In this document: positions 55,168-64,000 of the stretch, one piece after another
Layout: every line of letters begins with the position of its first letter
Numbering within the stretch: the stretch's first letter is position 1
NCBI GenBank assembly: GCA_030848705.1
Contig: JAUIZM010000016.1
Span: forward strand, 2,294,001-2,358,000
DNA: 64,000 nucleotides
Source: Heracleum sosnowskyi
Taxonomy: Eukaryota > Streptophyta > Magnoliopsida > Apiales > Apiaceae
Direction of reading: 5' to 3'
Position numbers and translations under genes: made by a program
The notes under the pieces: generated by a model
Databases searched by the model: none
The model's input: the letters and a program-made list of their open reading frames with translations, nothing else
What the model was told of the DNA's origin: nothing

Positions 55168-56539
55168 TCAAGCTGGCTTAGGTACCCAAGTTTCCTTGAG
55201 CTTTGGATTTTTAGCTTTTATGACTGTCATCTTCTCTTTCTGAGCTTTGAGCTTCAAAGGATTTGACCCCTTCTCATCCCTTGGTTCCGACATTGAGAAA
55301 CTAGCATTCACATGTTGCTCAGTAATATCAAAATTTGATGCTCGGTAAGGAAATGTTTGAGCATACAAATCATTCAAGTCAGGCATGCTCCATTACATTT
55401 GAGGCATATTGAATTCATACCAATATGGATGGGGAACAAATGGCATGTTCGCATATCTTGTTGAATCTCGAGCATTGTGAGCAAAAATGTGATGCATGAC
55501 AGGCATATCAGTCATAGGCAGTTGAGTAGATCTTGTATGAACAAATCTGCAAGAAGTATACAAGTGATTAACTCTACCACATCGAATGCAGGGCCTTCTG
55601 GAAACACTTTCTTCTGATGGGTAGTTGCTGCTACAGTCAATCCTTGTTGTTTCATTCAAGCATTCCTCTTCATCTGCATCTGACTCTTCTTCCTTGATGG
55701 TTTTGCTTCTTAGTGATTGAACCTGATTCTTGAAACTTGGTCCAACCATATTGCTCAGTTTCTCTAGAGTCTGATTACTCCTAAATGGCTTTACCATCTT
55801 TGGAGCAGTCTCTTTTTAAGACAACCTCAAGTTCATGTTTAGCATTCATGCTTTCAACAAGTGTTTCCTTAAACTCAGAGACTTGAGTTTCCAACATAGC
55901 ATTTATCTCACTAAGCATAATATTAGTTGCTTTGAGTCTGACATTTTCTTCAATGAGATTGTTAAAGGAAATACGCACAACATGTAATTCATCAATTAAA
56001 TTCATTGCAGTGTTGTAACATACTTCTTTAACATGCTTAGTTGGCTTCACAGAAAATACCTGATTTCTGGTTGAACTTGCTTCTTGATTGTCATAGGTTG
56101 TGGGTGCAAGGTTGATAGATTCCTCTGTTGATGTAGAACAACTCTCTTCAGTTGAAACCCTTCGCTCAAAAAGGACTTCATCTTCCAGTGCCGTTCCTTC
56201 CTTGCCCTTGTCTTTTATGGTCTTGATACATTCACAGATCTTCAATTTGAATGTTGAGCTTGCTGCTTCTGTTCTCTCCTCTTCTTCCAAATCTTGGTTG
56301 GAGATGACCACATCTCTTGTTTTTGTTCCTCCTTCTTCACTGATAATCTTTGCATCCTGCATAGCCTTAAGATTTGAGCACTCAAGAGTACTTAACAGAC
56401 TGCTAAGATTTAGATCTTTGGGTTCAGGAGTAGATCCAGAGATATGCTTCCATTTTCTGGGTAAAGAGTTTGCAAACTCCAACTTTGAGTCTTTGTTCGA
56501 CAACTCATTCCCAGCTTCTTCATTGTCACCTCTTTCCAT
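55168..56539 (-). pseudogene. gag: Broken gag of element D
   Basis: It starts at ATG 56539 (MERGDNEEAG) shortly after the PBS. The expected N-terminal gag region is largely missing; only a piece like LPRKWKHISG followed by a coiled coil (about 190-240) remains. A frameshift near 55790 and a TAA at 55393-55395 break the frame. The CIRCGRVNHLYTSC zinc knuckle (about 55585) and the C-terminal phrase WVPKPA before the stop resemble the gag ends of C (WVPKCSN) and A (WILKTNT). D is therefore related to the Sirevirus group, but this gag may already have been non-functional when it moved. Confidence 0.75.
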
Positions 56540-56586
56540 GGTTGTAGTTGCTTTTGATCTTTAAACTTCTTGTGTGTTAGAAGCTT

Positions 56587-56598
56587 GCTCTGATACCA
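56587..56598 (-). other. Element D primer binding site
   Basis: TGGTATCAGAGC on the minus strand, two bases from the LTR. Initiator-Met tRNA type. Confidence 0.9.
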
Positions 56599-56600
56599 AT

Positions 56601-58294
56601 TGTTATTCCCAGAACAACGCAACCTAGATTGTAGAAGGGGGGGTTGAATACAATCTAGTTAATTTTACAAAACTTTTTCAAACCTTTTACAGTATGAATA
56701 TATGAGTTGGTAAATTAACTAGGAATTGAAACAAGACCATGAACATATATGAATTTTTCGAGTTAAAAAGACATGCAGGAGACAAGCAAACTTTTTAAAC
56801 TTTTCAGGTGGGTTTCTCGGAAAAAGCCCACCTGAGGTGTATATTGAAGAATTCTCTGGTTTTGTTTTTCAACAAACTCCAGCTGCTTACACAGATGATG
56901 GAAGAGAGCCTAAGTGTTTTTACATTTGGCTTTGTGCTCTCTCCACATACATTTCTATGCTACTTCACACAGTCTTATATACATCGATTGTGTGTTACAA
57001 ACAAAACCTACAACATAATAAAATATTACATTTTGGTTCTGCTTATTCACATACTCGTATCAGAAACTATCCTATTCGGGAAATGCCTTGGCTGGCATCA
57101 AAGATAAACTTGTATACTCCCAAATGGTTCTTTCTGATTGAGTGTGCTGCTCTCTTCAAAAATTACTAAGTCCATGCAATAGACATGACATCTGCATGTC
57201 AAGTCACTATCAACTGAGATAAGTGAACTTGTAGTATTCAAATAGGTCTTCATGCTTGTCGAGCTTTTCCTTTGTGTCCAGTTAGAAGTTAAACTTCTAG
57301 GTAGTTGCCTTAACTCTTATTTATCCATCAAGACATAAGAGACAATAGATGACTTCACATTTCATTTGTAGGAATTTGAGCCTTCGAATATTTACAATTT
57401 TGACTCCCTATTCCATACATCTTTTGCATCGTCATCCAGCATCTTGTAGTCACGGGTGTGTAATGATGATCTCTGAGACTGTCCTCCATTCAACCTGCTA
57501 CAATAAAGAAACCTCCAAAAGATTCCGTTACATAGATTTGTTTTCCATGTTGAATGAGATGAACATCAGTAGGCGTATTAATTCCATATCTGTATACTGC
57601 TATTTTACGTCAACTAGCCGTAGAAAAGTAATCTCAGAATATCCATAGAAGTAATATTCCATAACTGTATCCATTGATGAGACATGACATTCTTGACTGC
57701 ATCCATAGATAGACCATGACCTCCTTAACCGCATCCATAGATAAAACATGACATCCTTAGTTGTTTCTAATAATCAACTTCCTTCATCTTTTATCCGTAG
57801 ATATGATGTCCCCAGCTTCTATCCGTAGATGAGATAAGTTGTTCCTAGCTTCTATCCGTTGATGAGATAAGATGTCCTCAGCTTCTATCCGTTGATGGCA
57901 TATGATGTTTTCAGCTTGTATCCGTAGATGAAATGAGATTTCATAGCTTGATCCGTAGAAAGGATACTCTTAGCTTCATCTTTAGATAAAACACCTTGTC
58001 ATCTTTATTGATTCACCATTACTGAGTTGATTAGGCAGACTTACCACTGAAACACTTGGTGCTTGATTAGACGTCCATTGGGTTGCTTTTGAAATGCTTC
58101 CTAACTTGATGACAGAATATCCTCCAATCATTTGATGTGGCTTTTAGACCTTGGATAGATAAAGTGCCTTCTAGTTAGCTTCCTGATTTATCAGCTTCTG
58201 TGAACTAGCTTTTTGATAATCAGCTTCGGTGTCAAAATCAAATTCTTGTCTTGAGCATTTTGTTATCATCATTCCAAATCGGTCAACCCTAACA
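56601..58294 (-). repeat. Element D 5' LTR
   Basis: 1694 bases, matching 2410-4149 with about 2% substitutions and a net 46-bp shorter length. It carries the same array of ATCCGTAGAT-type motifs (about 57665-57975) and is followed by ACAAG. Confidence 0.93.
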
Positions 58295-58299
58295 ACAAG

Positions 58300-58889
58300 T
58301 CATGACTTACTTCAAATGCACAAGTTGGTCCTTACCCCCCCCCCCCCCCCGATGAAGATAACCCACCAGACTACAGGGCAAGTTCTCCAAAGTTACCGTC
58401 GCACCAGGTGTATCTTACTCCCCCAACAAGGACAACTTGCTAGAATACAAGAATAGACCCTTTGAGTGCATAGACAAGCTTAATCATACCTAAATTCCCC
58501 AAAAAGGACAACTTATTAGAATACATAATCAGGCCTTCATTTTATGGTCTTCTATAAATCCTCAAGGCATGTCACTCATTAAATAATATTTTGTCCCCTC
58601 TCCATGTCACCTCCAAGTTGGTGCCCACTTGGCCTTCCATAGCATGTTGGCGCGCCAGATTGTGCCTCGCCCAGGGTTGGCGCTCCAACCTTGGTACTGG
58701 CCCTGGTTGGCGCTCCAACCTTGGTCCTGGCCCTGGTTGGCGCTCCAATGTGTGTCCACTCCTGTTTCGGAGCTCCAAGCTCATCTTCTATTTTTATCTA
58801 TATTAACATATCCCTACAATCATGGCATCCTAGCTGTTGACCATCTTCAGATAGTCAACCCTTTCCTTGTATAGATTTTGGGTATAACA
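58300..58889 (-). repeat. Element E 3' LTR, U3 piece
   Basis: On the minus strand it starts TGTTATACCC at 58889, directly after the purine tract TAGGGGATAGT (58900-58890). It has a run of 16 C (58335-58350) and three tandem copies of a 30-base unit with TTGGCGCTCCAA (58676-58750), plus one GGCGCGCC. It is split from 2118-2409 by element D. Confidence 0.6.
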
Positions 58890-59090
58890 ACTATCCCCTA
58901 AGTCTCTATTGTATTTGAAAAATGGAAAGAGACTTTCATAAATCAAAACCAAAAATTTATAGAGTGGCTCATCAATGTTGACGTTCCAAAGTCCTTTGAC
59001 GCGCCAATACGACTTTGGAGCGCCAAAGGAACTCCAGAATACAAATACATGTACGAATGCCCGTATTTTTATATGGTACGTTCTCAGGAG
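58890..59090. other. Element E purine tract and upstream region of the accessory gene
   Basis: The segment contains the minus-strand purine tract (58900-58890) and two GCGCCAA motif copies. It lies just upstream of the TATA box of the antisense gene. No open frame of interest. Confidence 0.5.
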
Positions 59091-59609
59091 TATTTAAACC
59101 CCGTCTTCCCCCCTTTTCATTTTATTCTCAATTTCTCTCTCTTCAAGAACACTCTCAAGAAATCCAATCGCCTTTTCGTTCAAAACAGCCTCAAATTTTA
59201 TCATTCGTCAAATCGATTGTAACTCATTAATCTTCATTACTCAAGGTACGTTTCGAACCCTTTTTTGTAGATTTTCACCATGTATTTTTTTAGATCTAAG
59301 TGTTTTAAGTTTCATACTCTTCGTATTCTTCGTGTGTTCATATGTATATTGCTTTATGTATATTTGTTTGATCTACTTTTTCTATGTCATGCTTTTCGAA
59401 ATATGTTCTTGGCTAATAACTGATTATATGCTTCCTGGCGCGCTAATTAATTCGGCGTGGCAACCCTATAGAGTTTATATGTATCTGTAGATGATATATC
59501 AATCCCCCTTGTTAGTTACTTATACCATTTAGACAATCAAAGTTGGCGCGGCAACCCTTTACAGAAAAGATGTGTTCCCCGCTTATCTTCTCTTCTTCTT
59601 GGCTTGCAG
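59091..59609 (+). promoter_or_regulatory. Promoter, untranslated first exon and intron of the E accessory gene
   Basis: A TATA-like TATTTAAA (59091-59098) is followed by a C/T-rich leader (CTCAATTTCTCTCTCTTC) and a donor AAG|GTACGT (59245|59246). The likely acceptor is GGCTTGCAG ending at 59609. The leader intron holds two more motif copies (CTGGCGCGCTAAT, TTGGCGCGGCAA). The arrangement is like an ordinary plant gene. Splicing is inferred. Confidence 0.5.
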
Positions 59610-59789
59610 CTGGCTAGTAGGGGGAACGCATCTGCATCATCTCCCTTCCATCCATTCAAAGATTTCAACAGGAGGGTTGGTCTTCCCTCAACACCATTCC
59701 ACTATCCTTCTTACTAGTACTCTAGGACCAAACCCTCAGACTTGGCGCGCCTACTTGCACTACATAAATCTGACCCACATTTTTTAACC

Positions 59790-62330
59790 ATGTCCCCATC
59801 ATCAAAGTCTAGCTCAATTCAATCCTCTGAATCTCCTGTTGAAAATATAACCAATCCATTACCCATTCCTCGCCCGATGGACTACGATTCTGAATTTGAA
59901 AAATGGGTCGAGCCACCTCTTACCAATCCTTCTGTGGCGCGCCATACCACTAGTAAAAGAAAAAGAAAAAGATTATCGTGGAGGAGAGTGACTACGAGGA
60001 TGAGTTACTCGAGGAATTACACGTCAACCCCTCCATCGTTGATGATTTAGTAGAGGACTCTGAGAAAACCGAGAGCGTAGATGTTGGCGCTCCAACAGTT
60101 GAAGGTACTCAGGAGGAGGACCAATTTACCTCTCCTGAGTCTTCCCCTGAAGAAACTCTTCCTTTTCCACTAAAGCCTCAAGATGTGGACATGGATTGGT
60201 CTAAACACGGTCCTTTATCAAAGAAAGAAATGGGCCATGTCAGGAAAGATACTGGAACATTCTCTTGTGTGAACATGTCCTCCACCATACCTGAAAAGGA
60301 CATAAAAAGAATTATGAAGTTCTATGCTCAAGACGGTAGCTATGCCAAGCCTCATCCTGATATGCGTCCTCATAGATTTGATATTGACAACATTAGGGTT
60401 CCTAGAGCCGTTGTTACAGATAGACACATCCCACTTGGAGTTGGCGCGCCACTTCATCCTTGGCTACGCCAAATAGTGGACTGGTATAAGATAGCACCCA
60501 TCCAACTATCATCAAATAGCTATAGAATGGCTCTGGGACTTTATATAATGTACAACGAACTTGAATACCCTGAACCAACCATGCCAGAATTGAGTTGGTT
60601 CTTTAGCCTCCAATCCAATATTCCTGGCTATTACTTCCTAGTACCTTAGAGAGATCATATGGGGAAAGGCATCAATGACGGCAAAGTTAGTAACATAAAG
60701 GATTGGAAAGAAAGATTCTTCTACCTTTATAACACAGCCAGACAACCAATTGAATTCAAAGTTGGTGGTACGTATTTTTCTTTGGCGCACCAATTATAGA
60801 TTGGCGCTCCAAACCTTTGTTTTTTGCCTTATCATTTTATCTCATGTACTTACCCTAGCTAAAATTCCTTTTTCAGTGAAGCAACCAAAACCCGCATTAG
60901 AAACTCCCCTTTCAACACAATGTTCTAAAGTTCTAGCATTATTAGAATCGGGAAGGAAACTTAATGCTCTAGTTACCTTCGATAACTTAAATAAACATGG
61001 GTTCCTCCCTCCCCCTGCTGGTCTCTCTGATTCTCCTCAACAGGGGAAAAGCAAGAAAAATAAAGGGAAACAGGTTGTTTCTGACAGTGAGGATGAAGGT
61101 AAGGACTAGGATTTTGGCGCGCCAAACACCCAACTTTACCAATGCACATTTCCATACCCTGAATTCATTGTTTAGTATATACTTTTTATATGATATAGCA
61201 ATGTTGATTTAAACTGTTAAATGTTAATTGAACTTTGTTGGCATTATTTCTATCAACTCGCCCATATCATTTTTGCTAACATGTTTAACTTTCTTTTCAC
61301 AGATATGACTGGAGTCCCAAACCTTTTTGGCGCGCTAAGAGGCACATCCACCACTCAACAAAAAGCATCAATTGTCACTATTCATGTTTCAAACAAGAAG
61401 CATGCTGCCATGAAGAATAAGATCCAGGACCTGCCTCAGGATTCTCAACCTCCTCCCAGCAAGAAACAAAACACTGGTAAAGCTGAAAAGGCTGGGGTGG
61501 ACAATCAGGGTGATGAGATTGGCGCGCCTACTGAACCCAACGCGCCAAATTGCTCTTCACTGCAGGTGTTCAATGCCTTTGGCCATCTTGGGGACTCCCT
61601 TATTTCTGAGGTTGATTACAAGAGGTGGATGGCTAGGTCAGACGCTGACAAATAGAGAATTTCCACTCGTGCCTCCCTTGACCTGTTCATGTTCAACTCT
61701 GAGTGTGAAAAGAATAAAGAAGAGAACCTGGAACGCATGAAGGAGCTTGAAGCTGAAGTTGGGAAACTGAAGACATATGTGAAGGCCCTCAACTCCAAGT
61801 TAAACAAATCTGAGACTGAGAGGAAAGCAGACAATTCTTCTATTTCCACTCTTGAAGCTAAGTTGGCGCGCCAATCCCAGCTGGTGAAGGACAAAGACAT
61901 CTTTATCCAGTCCTTAGAGGAAAAGACTGATGACCTTCAGTTGAAATTAGAAGAACTTGAGGAAGAGAAAGACTCTGGTTGGGCAGCTGAAAAGGACAAA
62001 CTTGCTAAAGAGTCCTTTGATGATGGAATCAAAACCTACTGCATCACCTTTCTTGAAGGCGAGCCTGACTATGATTGGCGCCCTAAGTTTGGCGCGGGAA
62101 TGGCCAACTTCATAACTGACCTATCTCATAAAGAAGCCCAGGCTATTGTTGAAACGAGGGTGGCACTTGAAGAGGTTGTGGTTGCTGAAACAGATAACTT
62201 GGCGCGCCAAGATACTGAGTATGCCAATCCTGAAAAAGATGCTCCTCAGGATGATGTGGAAAATGCCACCACTGATGCAGGCGCTTCAAATGCTGCCAAC
62301 ATAGAGAATGCTGAAAATACTGCAACTTGA
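59790..62330 (+). pseudogene. Accessory gene of element E, antisense to pol (PF04195-like domain), three coding exons
   Basis: It starts at ATG 59790 (MSPSSKSSSIQ). Introns at 60768-60876 and 61099-61302 have GT...AG ends, the second with a TGCTAAC branch site, and removing them keeps one frame. The first coding exon holds a domain resembling the putative gypsy-type transposon family PF04195 (PLHPWLRQIVDWYKIAPIQLSSNSYRM in part, LEYPEP, WKERFFYL). The third has a long coiled coil (about 61700-62030). Lesions are a one-base slip in the A-rich run near 59955-59970, TAG at 60647-60649 and TAG at 61653-61655. Tat-lineage elements are known to carry such antisense genes; their function is unknown. 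GGCGCGCC motifs lie in exons and introns and are read as Gly-Ala-Pro or Leu-Ala-Arg-Gln depending on frame. Confidence 0.65.
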
Positions 62331-62802
62331 TTTTAGTTTTATCTTAAACATTCTAAACTTTTGATCTGCAAGTCATATGACTTTGAAAAGTTGTAACTCT
62401 AACTTCCTTTTGGTATTGAACTTATTTCTACACCCTTGGTGGGTAACATCATTTTCCCTCATAGGTTTGCCACATGCATACTAACCGGGATACAGTGATA
62501 GGCGCGCCAAATATCAAGGCGCGGAAAACCTTTCCTGTATCAAATAGTAAAGAAAATGAACGAGTTCATCCTTAAAACCATCTTTAAAAAAGGTCTTTGA
62601 ATTTTCATAACTTGCAAATAAAAAATGCACTCACGGCTTATAGCACGATGAGTACTGAAAATAAATTGCCTTCGGCATTGCCGGTATCAAGGCTCGTAGC
62701 CTAACAAAAAACATAAAAATAGAAACAGTGCGATCACTAGCTCAAGGAAGCGTATAACTACTACCCCCCAGAGGCTAGGAAAAAAATTATTTGTTGCTAG
62801 TT
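62331..62802. other. Element E untranslated region between convergent genes
   Basis: No gene is seen. This is the 3' side of both the accessory gene (plus) and pol (minus). It contains AGGCGCGCCAAA (about 62501) and AGGCGCGGAAA (about 62518). Confidence 0.6.
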
Positions 62803-64000
62803 TCAAGAACTACAAGAGGCTCGAAAGCTCTCGTATTGGTAATATTTCTTCAAGTGAATGACATTCCAAGCTTTTGGAATTGGTTTGTCATCCAAGTCTG
62901 ACAGGTAATATGCTCCTCCCCAAAGATCAACTCTGACCTTGTAGGGGCCTTCCCAATTCGCTCCAAAAACCCCATGAGCTACAACCTTGGTATTCGGCAG
63001 TACCTTTCTAAGAACCAAGTCAGCAACTTTAAAAGAACTAACCTTCACCTTGCTGTTGTAGAACCTAGCTGCCCTCTGCTGGTAAGCTGCAAGCTTGACC
63101 TGAGAATTCTCTCTTTCTTCTTCCAGCAAGTCTAGATGAAGCCTTTGATTGACCTGATTTGCTCTTTCATCAAAATTATCCCTTCTGAATGATCCTGCAC
63201 CAATCTCCACTGGAACCATAGCCTCTGAACCATAAGCGAGCATGAAGGGAGATTCCCCCGTCGTGGTTCTTGGAGTTATATTGTAAGACCAAAGCACCAT
63301 GGGCAACTCCTCTGGCCAGCTTCCCTTGCTATTCTCCAGCTTCGTCTTCAAGGTATGCTTTATAATTTTGTTCACTGCCTCAGTCTGCCCATTGCTTTGT
63401 GGATGATATACAGCTGCAAAATCCTTCTTGATGTGTAACTCCTCACAAAGACTTTTCAACTCCTTGCTATCAAATTGTTTCCCATTATCAGAGATCAATT
63501 TGTAAGGAACTCCAAACCTGCACACAATAGAATTAAAAACAAAATCCCTTAGTTTCTTTGCAGTTATAGTAGTCAGCGGGGCAGCCTTCGCCCACTTAGT
63601 GAAATAGTCCACGGCCACCACTGCATATTTTACCCATCCCTTAGCTGTTGGGAGTTCTCCAATCAAATCAATTCCCCACACAGCAAATGGCCATGGACTC
63701 ATTAAAGATGTCAGGGAAGTAGCAGGGCTATGAGTGTAGTTTGAAAACTTCTGACACTTATCACATGCGCTAGAGAATTTGTAAGCGTCTTCCTTCATGG
63801 TAGGTCAATAATATCCCTGCTTCAAGATCTTCAATGCCAGGGATCCACCCCCTGAGTGATTACCACAAATACCTTAATGAACCTCTCTGATTATGTAATT
63901 ACATTCATCACCATCAATGCACTTCAGCAACGGTTGATTAAAACCCCTTTTGTATAACATCCCATCGTACTCCACGTACCTTGCAGCCTTGTACTTGAGT
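62803..64000 (-). pseudogene. pol: Pol of element E, integrase part (Ty3/gypsy, Tat-like), truncated by window edge
   Basis: The minus-strand frame contains the integrase zinc finger (VH.GICGNHSGG ... CDKCQKF), the core with WGIDLIGELP (first Asp), LISDNGKQFDS (second Asp) and HPQSNGQTEAVNK (Glu), then LPMVLWSYNITPRTTTGESPFMLAYG and a C-terminal domain (NWEGPYKV, WNVIHLKKYY). This layout is typical of Ty3/gypsy integrase, and these motifs are those of the Tat group. Two nonsense codons interrupt it: TAA at 63876-63874 (expected Glu in VHEG) and TGA at 63807-63805 (expected Trp in YYWPT). The stop is at 62803. RT and RNase H lie beyond the right edge. Confidence 0.9.

Larger units (their letters stand above)
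2410..58294 (-). mobile_element. Element D: old Ty1/copia element with 1.7-kb LTRs
   Basis: Two direct LTR copies (2410-4149 and 56601-58294) are flanked by the duplication ACAAG (2405-2409 and 58295-58299). On the minus strand the order is 5' LTR, PBS matching initiator-Met tRNA, broken gag, decayed pol, a small ORF, purine tract, 3' LTR. Removing element C and the solo-LTR-like block leaves roughly 11.2 kb. The LTRs differ at about 2% of sites plus a net 46-bp length difference, so D is clearly older than A, B and C. It was inserted into the LTR of E and later received C. Confidence 0.9.
2118..64000 (-). mobile_element. Element E: Tat-like Ty3/gypsy retrotransposon, partial, interrupted by D
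   Basis: On the minus strand the order is pol (64000 to 62803, entering from the right edge), an accessory gene on the opposite strand (59790-62330), a purine tract (58900-58890), then an LTR starting TGTTATACCC at 58889. That LTR is split by element D and resumes from 2409 down to 2118. An antisense accessory gene between pol and the 3' LTR is typical of Tat-lineage elements such as Grande and Retand. The 5' LTR, gag and most of pol lie outside the window. Two nonsense codons in pol, and a frameshift plus two nonsense codons in the accessory gene, show that this copy is dead. Confidence 0.65.

Noticed and set aside
1..64000. Host protein-coding genes, tRNA or rRNA genes
   Set aside because: Every long frame belongs to a transposable element. 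The only tRNA-like sequences seen are primer binding sites of 12-13 bases.

Overview
This window is plant nuclear DNA made almost entirely of LTR retrotransposons inserted into one another. No host gene, tRNA, rRNA or CRISPR array is visible. The families present (Ty1/copia Sirevirus-type, Ty3/gypsy Tat-type and Athila-type, and a CACTA/En-Spm DNA transposon), the AT-rich sequence and the plant-style TATA boxes and introns point to a flowering plant with a large, repeat-rich genome, probably a eudicot. I cannot name the species.

The core is a stack of five retrotransposons. Target-site duplications (TSDs) that I read directly confirm the four inner insertions. E is a Tat-like Ty3/gypsy element on the minus strand. 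It runs off the right edge, and its 3' LTR is split between 2118-2409 and 58300-58889. D (2410-58294, minus, TSD ACAAG) is an old Ty1/copia element with 1.7-kb LTRs and decayed genes, inserted into the LTR of E. C (9071-49682, plus, TSD ATGTA) is a Sirevirus-like element inserted into D. B (9543-34715, minus, TSD TCATA) is a second Sirevirus inserted into the 5' LTR of C. A (12653-25555, plus, TSD GAGCT) is a third, essentially intact Sirevirus inserted into the third gene of B. A CACTA element (40455-43923, TSD CCA) breaks the end of the pol gene of C. A 4.1-kb solo-LTR-like block (4611-8716) sits in D. The left edge (1-1937) is the 3' end of an Athila-like element. LTR divergence is 1/548 in A, 3/544 in B, 3/557 in C and roughly 2% in D, which agrees with the nesting order.

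The Sirevirus elements share one plan: LTR, initiator-Met PBS, gag with three zinc knuckles, pol (protease, integrase, reverse transcriptase, RNase H), a regulatory spacer, a long third gene (ORF3), polypurine tract, LTR. In A and C the spacer also carries a small antisense gene pointing away from ORF3, so the two look like a head-to-head pair with a shared promoter region. B lacks the antisense gene. The gag-pol junction in A, B and C looks like a 3' splice site (CTAAC, then TGCAG before GG), which would let pol be made from a spliced RNA. E carries its own accessory gene, a multi-exon gene antisense to pol.

The most unusual signal is that each family is peppered with its own short motif in LTRs, spacers, introns and coding sequence: AAACTCTGA in A and B, AATCCTGAT in C, ATCCGTAGAT in D and TTGGCGCGCCAA in E. 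In E, and to some extent in A, the motif is read in different frames within coding sequence, so it seems to be kept as DNA rather than as protein. I infer a family-specific self-recognition system, perhaps run by the fast-evolving accessory proteins, like the VANC anti-silencing factors of Arabidopsis VANDAL transposons. This is untested.
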